NCBI GenBank assembly: GCA_905234985.1
Contig: CAJOJQ010000042.1
Coordinates: 1 to 46,068 of the forward strand
Direction of reading: 5' to 3'
DNA length: 46,068 nucleotides
Source: an uncultured Christensenellaceae bacterium
GTDB lineage: Bacteria > Bacillota > Clostridia > Christensenellales > Aristaeellaceae
The stretch's first letter is position 1. Every line of letters starts with the position of its first letter. The translations under genes and the position numbers were made by a program. Positions 1 through 8,740 of this stretch are shown one piece after another. A model generated the notes under the pieces. It saw only the letters and a program-made list of their open reading frames with translations, was not told the DNA's origin and searched no databases.

Positions 1-1
1 C

Positions 2-91
2 TCGGCGGCTCTTCATGGCGTCTCTTCTTTTGATGCCATTGTTGCTGCCTTCCGGGGTGGTGCTGTTGGAGTATTATTCGGGCTGGACTGA
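2..91 (+). CDS. 3' end of a possible truncated gene
   Basis: An open frame enters from the left edge and stops with TGA at 89-91. It encodes about 29 residues rich in Gly, Ala and Val and ends in VGVLFGLD. It could be the last membrane segment of a protein or a chance frame. No start or domain is visible, so no function is proposed. Confidence 0.2.
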   Translation, partial: SAALHGVSSFDAIVAAFRGGAVGVLFGLD

Positions 92-153
92 ATAGTTACT
101 CATGAGGATTGTTTTTTTACAACGCCTTATTCACTCGGAAAAATCAGAAATGC

Positions 154-182
154 TTGCAGCGGAGCGCAAAATACTGTAAAAT
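154..182 (+). promoter_or_regulatory. Sigma-A-type promoter for the 39-aa ORF
   Basis: TTGCAG (154-159), a 17-base spacer, then TAAAAT (177-182). It lies 30 bases before the ATG at 213 and would drive the two-gene unit that follows. Confidence 0.5.
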
Positions 183-212
183 TGATTCAGAAAGCCGGGA
201 GGTGATTCGGTT

Positions 213-332
213 ATGAGCGAAAGGCAGCAAACTGAAATCCTGCTGAAAAACATTCCGGCGCGGATTCTGCATATCGTTATTGTCCTCATGCGTGAGCTGA
301 CGAATACGATAACTGAAAATAATGATAGGTGA
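213..332 (+). CDS. Small 39-residue protein, unknown function
   Basis: ATG at 213 is preceded by a strong ribosome-binding site, GGGAGGTG (197-204), at an 8-base spacing. A promoter lies just upstream. The protein begins MSERQQTEILLKNIPARI and continues with a hydrophobic stretch (ILHIVIVLMREL) that could be one amphipathic or membrane helix. Its stop codon lies 5 bases before the ATG of the next gene, so the two are probably co-transcribed. I do not recognise the family. The signals make a real small gene likely, but no domain confirms it. Confidence 0.5.
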   Translation: MSERQQTEILLKNIPARILHIVIVLMRELTNTITENNDR

Positions 333-337
333 TTACA

Positions 338-1408
338 ATGCAAAAGATTTCTTCACATTTTACAGATAGGATGGATTATCTTTTTAGAGATATAATTGCT
401 TCATTGGGGCACCTTCCTGCGGAACAACGCGGCTTTTTATTTGGCTATGAGGATGAAGTAGATATGGAATGGGTGCTTGGGATGGCAGGTTATATTATCA
501 TGGAGTACATCAAGTATTCTTATGACTATGCTGATCCTGAGTATTCCTTGAGGCATTTCAGGAAAAAACATGATACTGATGATGAGCGAATGCTTCAATC
601 GAGAATTATGAAATATGTTCTAAAATATAAAAAAAGAGAAATAGATCTTTCTGGGCAGGAGTTACCGCCGGGGCACAAATTTGTTGATGTATCTATGGAT
701 GGTATTGATAAGAAGCTTAAAGGGCATCGCCTGACAGAAATGAACTACTTCGAGCATCAAAACATCCACAATTTAGATATAATAAAAGCCATAGTAGAGA
801 ATCGTATCAGCGATTCCAAAAAGATATCGAATACCCGGTTTCAAGATATCTTTTCTCAATATGATGATTTTGTGGAAGATATGATCAGAAAATCAAAGAA
901 CAGTGATTTTGATATGGTCTTTTACTCAATCGCCTTCTTTACGTTTGAATGGCATTATCCTGTAGACCTGTTTTACTATATATCCCGCATCATGGAAGAA
1001 AACGATATAGATGAGGTCAATCAGTCAGATTTGAATCTTCTTTGCGGAAATGTGGAAATTGAGTCAATGTTTACTGGCTGGGTGTCTACACAGAGTAGGA
1101 TGATTCGTGAACGATTATGTTTTGCAGCGGGCTTGTTTGATAAGGAAGCGCCTTCTCATGTGAAGGAGGAGCTTAGAACTCTGATTAAAGAACTCATTGT
1201 GTTAGGCGTTCAATACAAGGAGACTGTTTATTGTGATGACGGGACAATGTATAAAGATTGGTTTAGAACCGAATCGAGTTTGCCTGATTGGGCTTCATTT
1301 TTCCGTTATTATGATATCTTCTCAATTTGGGAAAAGAAAGAGTGGACACCGAAGCGCATTCAGAATATGAGGAAACTTTTCACAGCGACTACGCTTAAGA
1401 AACTCTAA
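338..1408 (+). CDS. Hypothetical protein, 356 aa
   Basis: The start is placed at ATG 338 because AGGTGA sits 7 bases upstream. An in-frame GTG at 329 overlaps the previous ORF and has no better signal. The protein is rich in Asp, Lys, Tyr and Phe, has no signal peptide, and is probably a soluble, mostly helical cytoplasmic protein. Its base composition is visibly more AT-rich than the polC operon, which suggests later acquisition. I recognise no motif or family. With the 39-aa ORF before it and the 203-aa protein after it, it forms a small accessory patch. Confidence 0.7.
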   Translation: MQKISSHFTDRMDYLFRDIIASLGHLPAEQRGFLFGYEDEVDMEWVLGMAGYIIMEYIKYSYDYADPEYSLRHFRKKHDTDDERMLQSRIMKYVLKYKKREIDLSGQELPPGHKFVDVSMDGIDKKLKGHRLTEMNYFEHQNIHNLDIIKAIVENRISDSKKISNTRFQDIFSQYDDFVEDMIRKSKNSDFDMVFYSIAFFTFEWHYPVDLFYYISRIMEENDIDEVNQSDLNLLCGNVEIESMFTGWVSTQSRMIRERLCFAAGLFDKEAPSHVKEELRTLIKELIVLGVQYKETVYCDDGTMYKDWFRTESSLPDWASFFRYYDIFSIWEKKEWTPKRIQNMRKLFTATTLKKL

Positions 1409-1499
1409 ATCCCGAAAATCGTTCTTAATAAGAACACATAATTTCTGTTATCTTCATCTCGACAATAAGCTCTGCGCTTTGAAAGGAGATTGAAAGCAG

Positions 1500-2111
1500 A
1501 TGAAGATGACAGAATTTGAAAATGTAAAGAGTATGACCTACTTGGAATACTGCGACTACCTACAGGGGAAATATGGGGTTGGTCGAGCCGATTACATGAC
1601 AAGGGCATTTAACAAAAACAACAAAGTATCAAGGACATCCGATGGGTTAATTGCTCATCACAAGGCAGAAGATAAAATGATCCTGTTGTCAACGAAAGAA
1701 GTGGCAGAGAATTGCCCTTATGAATGGCAGTTGAAAGAAAACATTGTTTATTGCGACTACTTGGAACATCTACTATTGCATGTGCTTATCTGCAAGTATC
1801 CATCGCAGAATAAACATCCACTTGCAGATGTAGGCATTGGCGGCGTTGTGGATTTCATCGTTCCTGAGTTGAATGACTTGTATTCAGGCTGGATTTCTAA
1901 GCAGCCATGGCGTATTAATTGCCACAGAATTGTTATCGAGGATAGAGCGGTTTATTTGGAAATTCTCAAAATGTTCATTGCCTATTTGCAAGAAGAAAGA
2001 GGTATTGAAGATAAAGAAATATTACATACGAGCTATAATGAACAGTTTGGAGGATGGTCAAGAAAACAGAATGCGAAGCTTTATGCAGAGATAGACAGTC
2101 TATGGGAATGA
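1500..2111 (+). CDS. Hypothetical protein, possibly HNH/His-Me-finger-like
   Basis: A 203-aa protein whose ATG at 1500 follows AAAGGAG. Residues 50-60 (GLIAHHKAEDKMILLS) resemble the histidine-containing core seen in some small His-Me or HNH nucleases of Clostridia and their mobile elements. Further conserved-looking segments are VYCDYLEHLLLHVLIC and DVGIGGVVDFIVPELN. The nuclease link rests only on the His-His-Lys-Ala-Glu pattern and is an inference. The gene is AT-rich like its upstream neighbour. A hairpin terminator follows about 185 bases downstream, inside a repeat region. Confidence 0.65.
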   Translation: MKMTEFENVKSMTYLEYCDYLQGKYGVGRADYMTRAFNKNNKVSRTSDGLIAHHKAEDKMILLSTKEVAENCPYEWQLKENIVYCDYLEHLLLHVLICKYPSQNKHPLADVGIGGVVDFIVPELNDLYSGWISKQPWRINCHRIVIEDRAVYLEILKMFIAYLQEERGIEDKEILHTSYNEQFGGWSRKQNAKLYAEIDSLWE

Positions 2112-2144
2112 AAAGCCGACGAAAGAAAGGTACGGAGACGGTTT

Positions 2145-2270
2145 GCTTCTGGCCCGGCGGCTGAAAGTCGCCTGACCGGATGCAAGGCATCCGGTGAAAG
2201 CCAGAGGGAACCCCCAGGGGAAAGCATTGTTTTTCCCTGGGGGTTCCCAGGCTTTCTATGGGCCAGAAGC
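2145..2270 (+). repeat. Hairpin repeat element, copy A1
   Basis: It is bounded by an 11-base perfect inverted repeat, GCTTCTGGCCC (2145-2155) and GGGCCAGAAGC (2260-2270). Inside, in order: a GGCG/CGCC hairpin, a CCGGATGC/GCATCCGG hairpin (2176-2194), and a long hairpin from GAAAGCC (2196) to GGCTTTC (2256) whose upper stem is GGGAACCCCCAGGG paired with its complement. A second copy with the same flanks but a different upper stem lies at 26771-26897. It has no coding potential. Confidence 0.85.
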
Positions 2271-2296
2271 CCGCTATATTTCATTATCTCCTTGCG

Positions 2297-2321
2297 ACAG
2301 GCGAACATTGCCTGTTTTTTT
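2297..2321 (+). terminator. Intrinsic terminator
   Basis: Stem ACAGGC (2297-2302) pairs with GCCTGT (2310-2315) across a 7-base loop and runs into seven T residues. It would end plus-strand transcription from the 203-aa gene and sits between repeat modules A1 and B1. Confidence 0.6.
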
Positions 2322-2342
2322 GTTTTAGCCAATTCGCCTCAT

Positions 2343-2397
2343 GGTGTCCAGAGGACGAAGTCCTTTGGCGCGGGGTCTGGGGCCGCGGAGGCCCCAG
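2343..2397 (+). repeat. Hairpin repeat module, copy B1
   Basis: Two adjacent hairpins. The first is CCAGAGGAC (2348-2356) with GTCCTTTGG (2360-2368). The second is CTGGGGCC (2377-2384) with GGCCCCAG (2390-2397), joined by GCGCGGGGT. Related copies lie at 26634-26688 (opposite orientation) and 26969-27024. It begins 8 bases past the polC stop codon and could also act as a 3' barrier for the polC message. Confidence 0.8.
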
Positions 2398-2404
2398 TAT
2401 AGTC

Positions 2405-5400
2405 CTACAATTGGAACAAAGTCACCTGATTGGTTTCGGCCAAATCTTTCAGGCAGCCGTGATCGCGGAGCAGGTCGATGACGGCGCTGGAGGCTTTGCC
2501 CCGGTTTTTCAGGTCCTCCACGGAAATGAAGGGCTCGCTGCGGGCGTCCACGATGCCCTGGGCGGCGGCTTCGCCGAGGCCGCCCAGGGCGGTGAAGGGC
2601 ACGCGGAGGCCCTTTTCGCCTTCGGGAATGAAGCGCTTCACATCGCTTTTGTAGAGGTCTGCGGGCAGGAAATAGTAGCCCCTCGCCATCATTTCCAACA
2701 CCAATTCCATGGCGGTGATGGCGTCCTTGTCCTTGGCGGTGGTTTTCTTTTCCTGGTCGGCCTGGTACGCCTCTTTGAGTTTTTGGCGAAGCTGGTCGAT
2801 GGGCAGGATCATGGTGCAGGCGTCGAAGCCGTCGCCGCGAATGGTGAAGTAGGCGGCGTAGTAGGCCTGGGGGTAATACACCTTGTAGTAGGCCACGCGC
2901 AGGGCCATGGTCACATAGGCGGCGGCGTGGCCCTTGGGGAACATGTACTTGATTTTGCGGCAGCTTTCCTCGAACCAGGCGGGCACGTGATGCTCGTGCA
3001 TGGCGTCGGCCATTTCGGGCTTGAGGCCCTTGCCCTTGCGCACAAATTCCATGGTGTCAAAGGCCATTTTGGCGGGCACGCCCTGCTGCATGAGCTGGTT
3101 CATGATGTCCTCGCGGGTGCAAAGGCATTGGGAAAGGGGCACGATGCCCTTGTCGATCAAATCCTTGGCGTTGCCCAGCCACACGTCGGTGCCGTGGGAC
3201 AGGCCGGAAATGCGGATCAGCTCCTGCATGGTGGAGGGGTGGGTGTCCTCTAACATCTGGCGCACAAAGGCGGTGCCGAATTCAGGCACGCCGAAGGTGC
3301 CGGTGTTGCAGTTGATTTCCTCCTTGGTGACGCCTAAGGCCTTGGGGGAGGAAAAGAGGCTCATGACGCCCTTATCGTCCAGGGGGATCTTGCGGAAGTT
3401 CACCCCGGTGAGCTCTTCCAGCATATGCAGCATGGTGGGATCATCGTGGCCTAAAATGTCCAGCTTCACCAGAATGTCGTGCATGGAGCCGAAATCGTAA
3501 TGGGTGGTGACGGTTTCCGATTCGGTATCGTCCGCCGGGTGCTGCACGGCGGTGAACTGGCAGATATCGTATTGCTTGGGCAGCACCACCATGCCAGCTG
3601 GGTGCTGGCCCGTGGTGCGCTTGACGCCCACGCAGCCCGCCGCCAGGCGCTCCTTTTCCGCGTCGGAAACGGTCATGTTCCGTTCTTCCAAGTATTTCAG
3701 CACGTAGCCGTAAGCCGTTTTTTCCGCCAAGGTGCCGATGGTGCCCGCCCGGAACACGTATTCCGGGCCGAACAGTTCTTTTACATAGTTGTGGGCCGTG
3801 GGCTGGTATTCGCCGGAGAAGTTCAGGTCGATATCCGGCACCTTGTCGCCCTTGAAGCCAAGGAAGGCTTCAAAGGGGATGTCGAAGCCGTCTTTCACCA
3901 GGGGATTTCCGCACACCGGGCATTTTTTATCCGGCAGGTCCACGCCGATGGTGTACTGGGGCGGAATATCGAAATCGGCCTTGCGGCAGGTTTCGCAGCG
4001 GTAATGAGGGGGCAGGGAATTGATTTCCGTGATGCCGGTGAGGAAGGCCACGAAGGAGGAACCCACGCTGCCACGGCTGCCCACCACGTACCCGTCCGCC
4101 AAAGACTTTTTCACCAGCTTCTGAGCAATGGAATACAGGGTGCAGTAGCCGTAGCCCACGATGGCGTTCAATTCCTTGTCGATGCGCTTCTGCACGATGT
4201 CCGGCAGCTCGTCGCCGTAGAGCCGGTGGGCTGTGCCGTAGGTCAAAGATTTGATATCGTTTTCCGCTTCGGGCCAGAAGGGAGAGAAGGTGGTTTTGCC
4301 TTCGGGATGCTTGGGGAACAGGCCCACGTCCCCGATGCGGGAGGCAATGAGCTTGGGGTTTTTAATGACCACCTCGTAGGCTTTTTCCTTGCCCAAGTAG
4401 GAAAATTCTTTGAGCATTTCGTCGGTGGTCTTGAAATACAGGGGCGGCTGATGGTCTGCGTCGGAAAAGCCCTGGCCCGCCTGGATGATGGAGCGGAAAA
4501 TGGCGTCCTCCGGGTCCAGGAAATGCACGTCCCCGGTGGCGCACACCGGCAGGCCCAGCTTTTCACCCAAGCGCACGATGCGGCGGTTGTATTCCCGCAA
4601 ATCCTCTTCGCTTCCCACCCGGCCTTCCCGGAGCAGGAATTCGTTGTTGCCGATGGGTTGAATTTCCAGATAGTCGTAGAACCGGGCGATTTTGCCAAGC
4701 TTTTCGTCCGTGGCTCCGTCCACCATGGCGGAAAACAGCTCGCCCGATTCGCAGGCACTGCCCACGATCACGTCCTTGCGGTACTTTTGCAGCACGGCGC
4801 GGGGAATGTGGGGCTTGCGGCGGAAGTATTTCAGGTGGCTTTCCGAAATCATGTGGTTCAGGTTGGTCATGCCGTCCTGGCTGGCGGCCAGCAACACGAT
4901 GTGCCAGGAATTGCCCAGGGTGTAGCCGGTGGACACGTCGTTCAAATCCCGCAGCTTTTCCGCGCCCTTCTTTTTGGCGTCGTCGATCATGCGGGCTAAG
5001 CATTGGGCGGTGGCGGCGGCGTCGTTGACGGCCCGGTGGGCGTCCTTGAGGGACACGCCTAAGCGCTTGCACACGCTGCCTAACTTGTGGGTTTTCAATT
5101 CGGGGTACAGCTTCCGGGCCAGGGTGAGGGTGTCCAAATGGGGCACGTCGTAGGTCATCCCCAAGCGCTTCAATTCGCTGTCCAGCACGGCGCAGTCGAA
5201 CTTGGCGTTGTGGGCGGCGATGGGGCAGCCGTCCATGAACGCAAGCAATTTGGGCATGGCCTCCGCGATGGTGGGCTGGCCCCGGAGCATTTGGTCGGTG
5301 ATGTGGGTGATTTCGGTGATCCGGGGGGGCAGCAGCATGCCGGGGTCGATCAGCTCCCCGTAGCTGTCCACCACCTGGCCGTTCATGAGCTTCACCGCGC

Positions 5401-6760
5401 CGATTTCGATGATGCGGTCCTTGGCGGTATTGAGGCCCGTAGTTTCAAAGTCCAGCACGATCACGGGGGTGTCGATGGGCAAATCGCTGTCCCCGGTCAC
5501 CACGTCGTCGTCGTCGGTCAAATACCCTTCCACGCCGGGCAGCAGCTTGATGCCGTTTTTCTTGGCCGCGCCGAAGGCTTCGGGGAAGGCCTGCACCACG
5601 CCGTGATCGGTAACGGCGATGGCCTCGTGGCCCCACTTGGCCGCCCGTTCGATGAGGGCGGTGGCGGAGGCCACGGCGTCCATGTTGCTCATTTGGGTAT
5701 GCAGGTGCAGTTCGATGCGCTTTTCCTCGGCGGTATCCATGCGCACGGGCAGGTCGCAGGCGGACATATCCCGCACCATGACCACCGTTTCATGAGAAAA
5801 CTTATCGTACTGGGTATCGCCTCGCACGATGATGCCCATGCCGGGCTTGATGGCCTTGACCACCTTTTTGACCGCCTCGCGCTCTTCATCGGTAATGGGC
5901 GCGGGTTCCTCGTCCTTCCGGGCGCGGGCGTGATAGCGCAGGAACGCCTTACAGCGAATGGTGGAGGTAAAGTCCGTGACCAGGAAGGAAAGCAGCACCA
6001 TTTCGCCGCCGGAAATCTCCTTGTCCTCGGCTGACAATACCTTGCCCCGGACGACCACAAGCCCCGTATCGTCCGTCAGGCCCTTGATGGGCATCGGCGG
6101 GTCGTTGATGGGGCGGCCCTTGATGCGGTTGTCCTTTTCCTTGGGCTTTTCCGCTGCGGCCGCCGCCTGGGCGGCGATTTCCTCGTACCGCTGGGCGCGC
6201 TCGGCGGCCACCCGGTCCTGCTCCGCCCGTTCCTGCTTGAGTTCCTGCAGCCGCTTTTCCTCGTCGCCGCACACCCGCAGGGCCACTTCCGTGTCCACCC
6301 GGAACACGTCGTGGATCACGGCGGCAAGCTGATCCCGCACGCCCTGCTTTTCCAGATAACGGGCGGAAAACTCGTCCGGCATTTCCAGGGTGACCCGGCC
6401 GTTGCCCGGCGCCCAGCGCATATCGAACTCCCAGGATGCCGCCGCCGGATAATGGCGGATCAGGAAATGATTCAGCGGCGCGCAGTATTTATCGGGGTTT
6501 TCCAAAAACGCCTTCGCCAGGGAGGGACTCGCCACCCGCAGGGAAAATTTCAGCCCCGGGAACGCTTTGCCCAGGGCGTTCTTCATGATGAAAAAGCCCT
6601 TCTCCCCGATCAGCACGTCGGAGAGAAAGGAATAATACGCTTTGTTCTCGCTTTTGCAAAACCGCACCCGTTCAATGGCGATCTTGCCTTCCGTTTCGGG
6701 CAAAGCCTGGGTGACGCTGCGTAGTAATTCTTCGTATGTCATGCGCACTTCCCAATTCAT
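2405..6760 (-). CDS. polC: DNA polymerase III alpha subunit, PolC type
   Basis: PolC is the replicative polymerase of low-GC Gram-positive bacteria and carries its own proofreading exonuclease. The 1451-aa length fits the family. In order: N-terminal domain and an Ala/Glu-rich linker to about residue 225; OB fold (about 230-335); PHP domain starting IELHLHTQMSNMDA (about 349); DnaQ-like exonuclease inserted in PHP with VLDFETTGLN (about 435), HNAKFD and HRAVNDA; then the polymerase core with a Cys4 zinc motif (CETC and CPVC), VGSRGSVGSSFVA and the catalytic PDIDLNFSGEYQ. It ends in a typical ...VTLFQL. The start could instead be the internal ATG at 6742 (MTYEELL), which has a GGGAAG signal. 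It is the last gene of the conserved operon but is separated from ispG by a hydrolase gene. Confidence 0.98.
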   Translation of the reverse strand: MNWEVRMTYEELLRSVTQALPETEGKIAIERVRFCKSENKAYYSFLSDVLIGEKGFFIMKNALGKAFPGLKFSLRVASPSLAKAFLENPDKYCAPLNHFLIRHYPAAASWEFDMRWAPGNGRVTLEMPDEFSARYLEKQGVRDQLAAVIHDVFRVDTEVALRVCGDEEKRLQELKQERAEQDRVAAERAQRYEEIAAQAAAAAEKPKEKDNRIKGRPINDPPMPIKGLTDDTGLVVVRGKVLSAEDKEISGGEMVLLSFLVTDFTSTIRCKAFLRYHARARKDEEPAPITDEEREAVKKVVKAIKPGMGIIVRGDTQYDKFSHETVVMVRDMSACDLPVRMDTAEEKRIELHLHTQMSNMDAVASATALIERAAKWGHEAIAVTDHGVVQAFPEAFGAAKKNGIKLLPGVEGYLTDDDDVVTGDSDLPIDTPVIVLDFETTGLNTAKDRIIEIGAVKLMNGQVVDSYGELIDPGMLLPPRITEITHITDQMLRGQPTIAEAMPKLLAFMDGCPIAAHNAKFDCAVLDSELKRLGMTYDVPHLDTLTLARKLYPELKTHKLGSVCKRLGVSLKDAHRAVNDAAATAQCLARMIDDAKKKGAEKLRDLNDVSTGYTLGNSWHIVLLAASQDGMTNLNHMISESHLKYFRRKPHIPRAVLQKYRKDVIVGSACESGELFSAMVDGATDEKLGKIARFYDYLEIQPIGNNEFLLREGRVGSEEDLREYNRRIVRLGEKLGLPVCATGDVHFLDPEDAIFRSIIQAGQGFSDADHQPPLYFKTTDEMLKEFSYLGKEKAYEVVIKNPKLIASRIGDVGLFPKHPEGKTTFSPFWPEAENDIKSLTYGTAHRLYGDELPDIVQKRIDKELNAIVGYGYCTLYSIAQKLVKKSLADGYVVGSRGSVGSSFVAFLTGITEINSLPPHYRCETCRKADFDIPPQYTIGVDLPDKKCPVCGNPLVKDGFDIPFEAFLGFKGDKVPDIDLNFSGEYQPTAHNYVKELFGPEYVFRAGTIGTLAEKTAYGYVLKYLEERNMTVSDAEKERLAAGCVGVKRTTGQHPAGMVVLPKQYDICQFTAVQHPADDTESETVTTHYDFGSMHDILVKLDILGHDDPTMLHMLEELTGVNFRKIPLDDKGVMSLFSSPKALGVTKEEINCNTGTFGVPEFGTAFVRQMLEDTHPSTMQELIRISGLSHGTDVWLGNAKDLIDKGIVPLSQCLCTREDIMNQLMQQGVPAKMAFDTMEFVRKGKGLKPEMADAMHEHHVPAWFEESCRKIKYMFPKGHAAAYVTMALRVAYYKVYYPQAYYAAYFTIRGDGFDACTMILPIDQLRQKLKEAYQADQEKKTTAKDKDAITAMELVLEMMARGYYFLPADLYKSDVKRFIPEGEKGLRVPFTALGGLGEAAAQGIVDARSEPFISVEDLKNRGKASSAVIDLLRDHGCLKDLAETNQVTLFQL

Positions 6761-6804
6761 CTGTTTTCAAACAAGGAAAGAAAAGCAACTTGAAACGCCG
6801 GAAT

Positions 6805-7602
6805 TCATTGATTGCAAAATTCTAAAACCCTGTCATAAAAATCCTTCGCTTCTTCAAAAACACCATGTCCAAGCCCATCGTATACAAACAGCTCACTGTT
6901 GGCAATTCCTCTGTTCAATTCAAAAGCCGCATCGTTCCCAACAGTATGATCGTCGCTTCCCGCTATAATGAGCGTAGGACAGTTGATCTTTGATAACTCC
7001 TTACGCGAATCAAAGCCCAGGATTGCCCGGGCATTTTTCAAAAACCGGTCGTAGCCGGAAGGCTTCGTAAATTTGGCGATCAGAGGAAAATACTTTCTGT
7101 TTCTCCGCAGGTATTCTTCCGAATACATCTTTTCGGCGGTATCAGCCATCAGCGCCGTATGATCCCCCCGATTTGCCATACCGATCCAGTTTGAAACCGT
7201 TTCCTTCACTATGGCATTCGCGTTCGGAGCCGTGACCGCGAGGATCAGCTTTGTCACCATCTCCGAATGATCTATGGCGATATATTGTGAAATCATGCCG
7301 CCCTGGGAGACCCCGAGCAAACACGCCTGATCAATTCCCAGGTTCTTCATTGCCATAACCTGGTCATTTGCCATATCCCTTATGGCGTATCCTTCCGGCA
7401 TTTCGTTCTTTCTGCTGAACATATACACTGTATAGTCACTGAAGAATTTCTTATAAGGCAGCGAAAGAATCCACGCCTTTCCTTTCACGGTCGCCAATCC
7501 GTCCGACAGTCCCGGCAAAACAACCAGTTTCTTATTGCCATTGCCAAAAGAAACATAGTACATTTCCGTATTGCCTACTGCCACGCAGCCATTCTTCCTC
7601 AT
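6805..7602 (-). CDS. Alpha/beta hydrolase
   Basis: A 265-aa alpha/beta-hydrolase-fold protein without a signal peptide. The nucleophile elbow is GVSQGG (Ser), the acid is probably the Asp in AGSDDHTVG, and the catalytic His is in GLGHGVFEE, giving a complete triad. The ATG at 7602 follows AAAGGAGC. The substrate cannot be told; relatives include esterases, lipases and haloperoxidase-like enzymes. It lies 45 bases after ispG and 44 bases before polC on the same strand, so it is probably read with the operon. Its lower GC content than its neighbours suggests insertion into a normally contiguous cluster. Confidence 0.88.
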   Translation of the reverse strand: MRKNGCVAVGNTEMYYVSFGNGNKKLVVLPGLSDGLATVKGKAWILSLPYKKFFSDYTVYMFSRKNEMPEGYAIRDMANDQVMAMKNLGIDQACLLGVSQGGMISQYIAIDHSEMVTKLILAVTAPNANAIVKETVSNWIGMANRGDHTALMADTAEKMYSEEYLRRNRKYFPLIAKFTKPSGYDRFLKNARAILGFDSRKELSKINCPTLIIAGSDDHTVGNDAAFELNRGIANSELFVYDGLGHGVFEEAKDFYDRVLEFCNQ

Positions 7603-7647
7603 CGTTGCTCCTTTTACAACAGCCGATTCTCCCGTCAGTCTCCTTTA

Positions 7648-8706
7648 TCATTTCGCAGCAAAGGAAGAAAGATACGCTCGCACCGCCTGCACAAACCCTT
7701 CCGCCAGATCGCCGGTGAGCTTTTTCACGGGCTTGCCGTGGATGAACAATTCGCCGCAGTCCTTGCCGCCGCAGAGGGCGATGTCCGCGTCCCGGGCCTC
7801 GCCGGGGCCGTTGACCACGCAGCCCATGACCGCCACGGTGACGGGCAAATCAATATCGGCAAATTCTTTTGTCACCCGCTGGGCAATGCCCATTACGTTG
7901 ATCTGGGTGCGGCCGCAGGTGGGGCAGGACACGAAGCGGATGCCCTTGCGCAGGCCCAAAGCACGAAGGATTTCCAGGGCGGCTCGGGGTTCGTCCACCG
8001 GGTCGCTGGTGAGGGACACGCGGACCGTATCGCCGATGCCGTCCAGCAGCAGCGCCCCGATGCCGATGGCGCTTTTCACCGTGCCCTGGCCCGGCAAGCC
8101 CGCTTCGGTGACGCCCAAATGCAGAGGATAATCGCATACTTTATGCATCAGCCGGTAGGCCGCCACGGTGGTGGGCACGTCGCTGGCTTTCAGGGAAATC
8201 ACGATATCGTCAAAACCCGCTTCCTCCAGCAGCTTCACGTGGCCCAGGGCGCTGTCCACCATGCCCTGGGGGGTGAGGCCGCCGTACTTCGCCAGAATAT
8301 CCTTTTCCAGCGACCCGGCGTTGACCCCGATGCGGATGGGCACATGATGCATCTTGGCGCAGTCGGCCACCCGGCGCACCTTCTCCGCGCTGCCGATGTT
8401 GCCGGGGTTGATGCGCATTTTGTGGATGCCGTTTTCCATGGAGGCGATAGCCAAAGTGTGGTCAAAATGAATGTCCGCCACCAGCGGCACCGGGCTTTGA
8501 TCCACCAGCGTCCGCACGGCCCCGGCGCACGCCCGGTCGTACACCGAAACGCGCACCAAATCGCACCCCGCCGCCGAAAGCCGCTTGATCTGATCCAGGG
8601 TGGCGGGCACGTCCCTCGTGTCCGTATTGGTCATGGATTGAATGGAAACAGGCGCGCCGCCGCCAATCAGCACGCTGCCCGCCTTTACCTGTTTTGCCGC
8701 GCCCAT
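7648..8706 (-). CDS. ispG: 4-hydroxy-3-methylbut-2-enyl diphosphate synthase
   Basis: IspG (GcpE) makes HMBPP from methylerythritol cyclodiphosphate, the penultimate MEP-pathway step, using a [4Fe-4S] cluster. The protein shows the N-terminal TIM-barrel motif SIQSMTNTDTRD and the cluster ligands in SCPTCGRTQ and MGCVVNGPGEA. I place the start at 8706 (MGAAKQ) because GGAGG lies 6 bases upstream; an ATG at 8727 is in frame but has no such signal. The 352-aa length fits the bacterial form. It acts in the same pathway as dxr upstream in the operon. Confidence 0.97.
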   Translation of the reverse strand: MGAAKQVKAGSVLIGGGAPVSIQSMTNTDTRDVPATLDQIKRLSAAGCDLVRVSVYDRACAGAVRTLVDQSPVPLVADIHFDHTLAIASMENGIHKMRINPGNIGSAEKVRRVADCAKMHHVPIRIGVNAGSLEKDILAKYGGLTPQGMVDSALGHVKLLEEAGFDDIVISLKASDVPTTVAAYRLMHKVCDYPLHLGVTEAGLPGQGTVKSAIGIGALLLDGIGDTVRVSLTSDPVDEPRAALEILRALGLRKGIRFVSCPTCGRTQINVMGIAQRVTKEFADIDLPVTVAVMGCVVNGPGEARDADIALCGGKDCGELFIHGKPVKKLTGDLAEGFVQAVRAYLSSFAAK

Positions 8707-8740
8707 AATGCATCCTCCGTTCATCAAACAAGTACCCTGT

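Noticed and set aside
2258..5000. Long plus-strand open frames opposite polC
   Set aside because: They lack ribosome-binding sites, have His/Gly/Val-rich composition typical of antisense GC-rich frames, and lie wholly across the well-supported polC gene.
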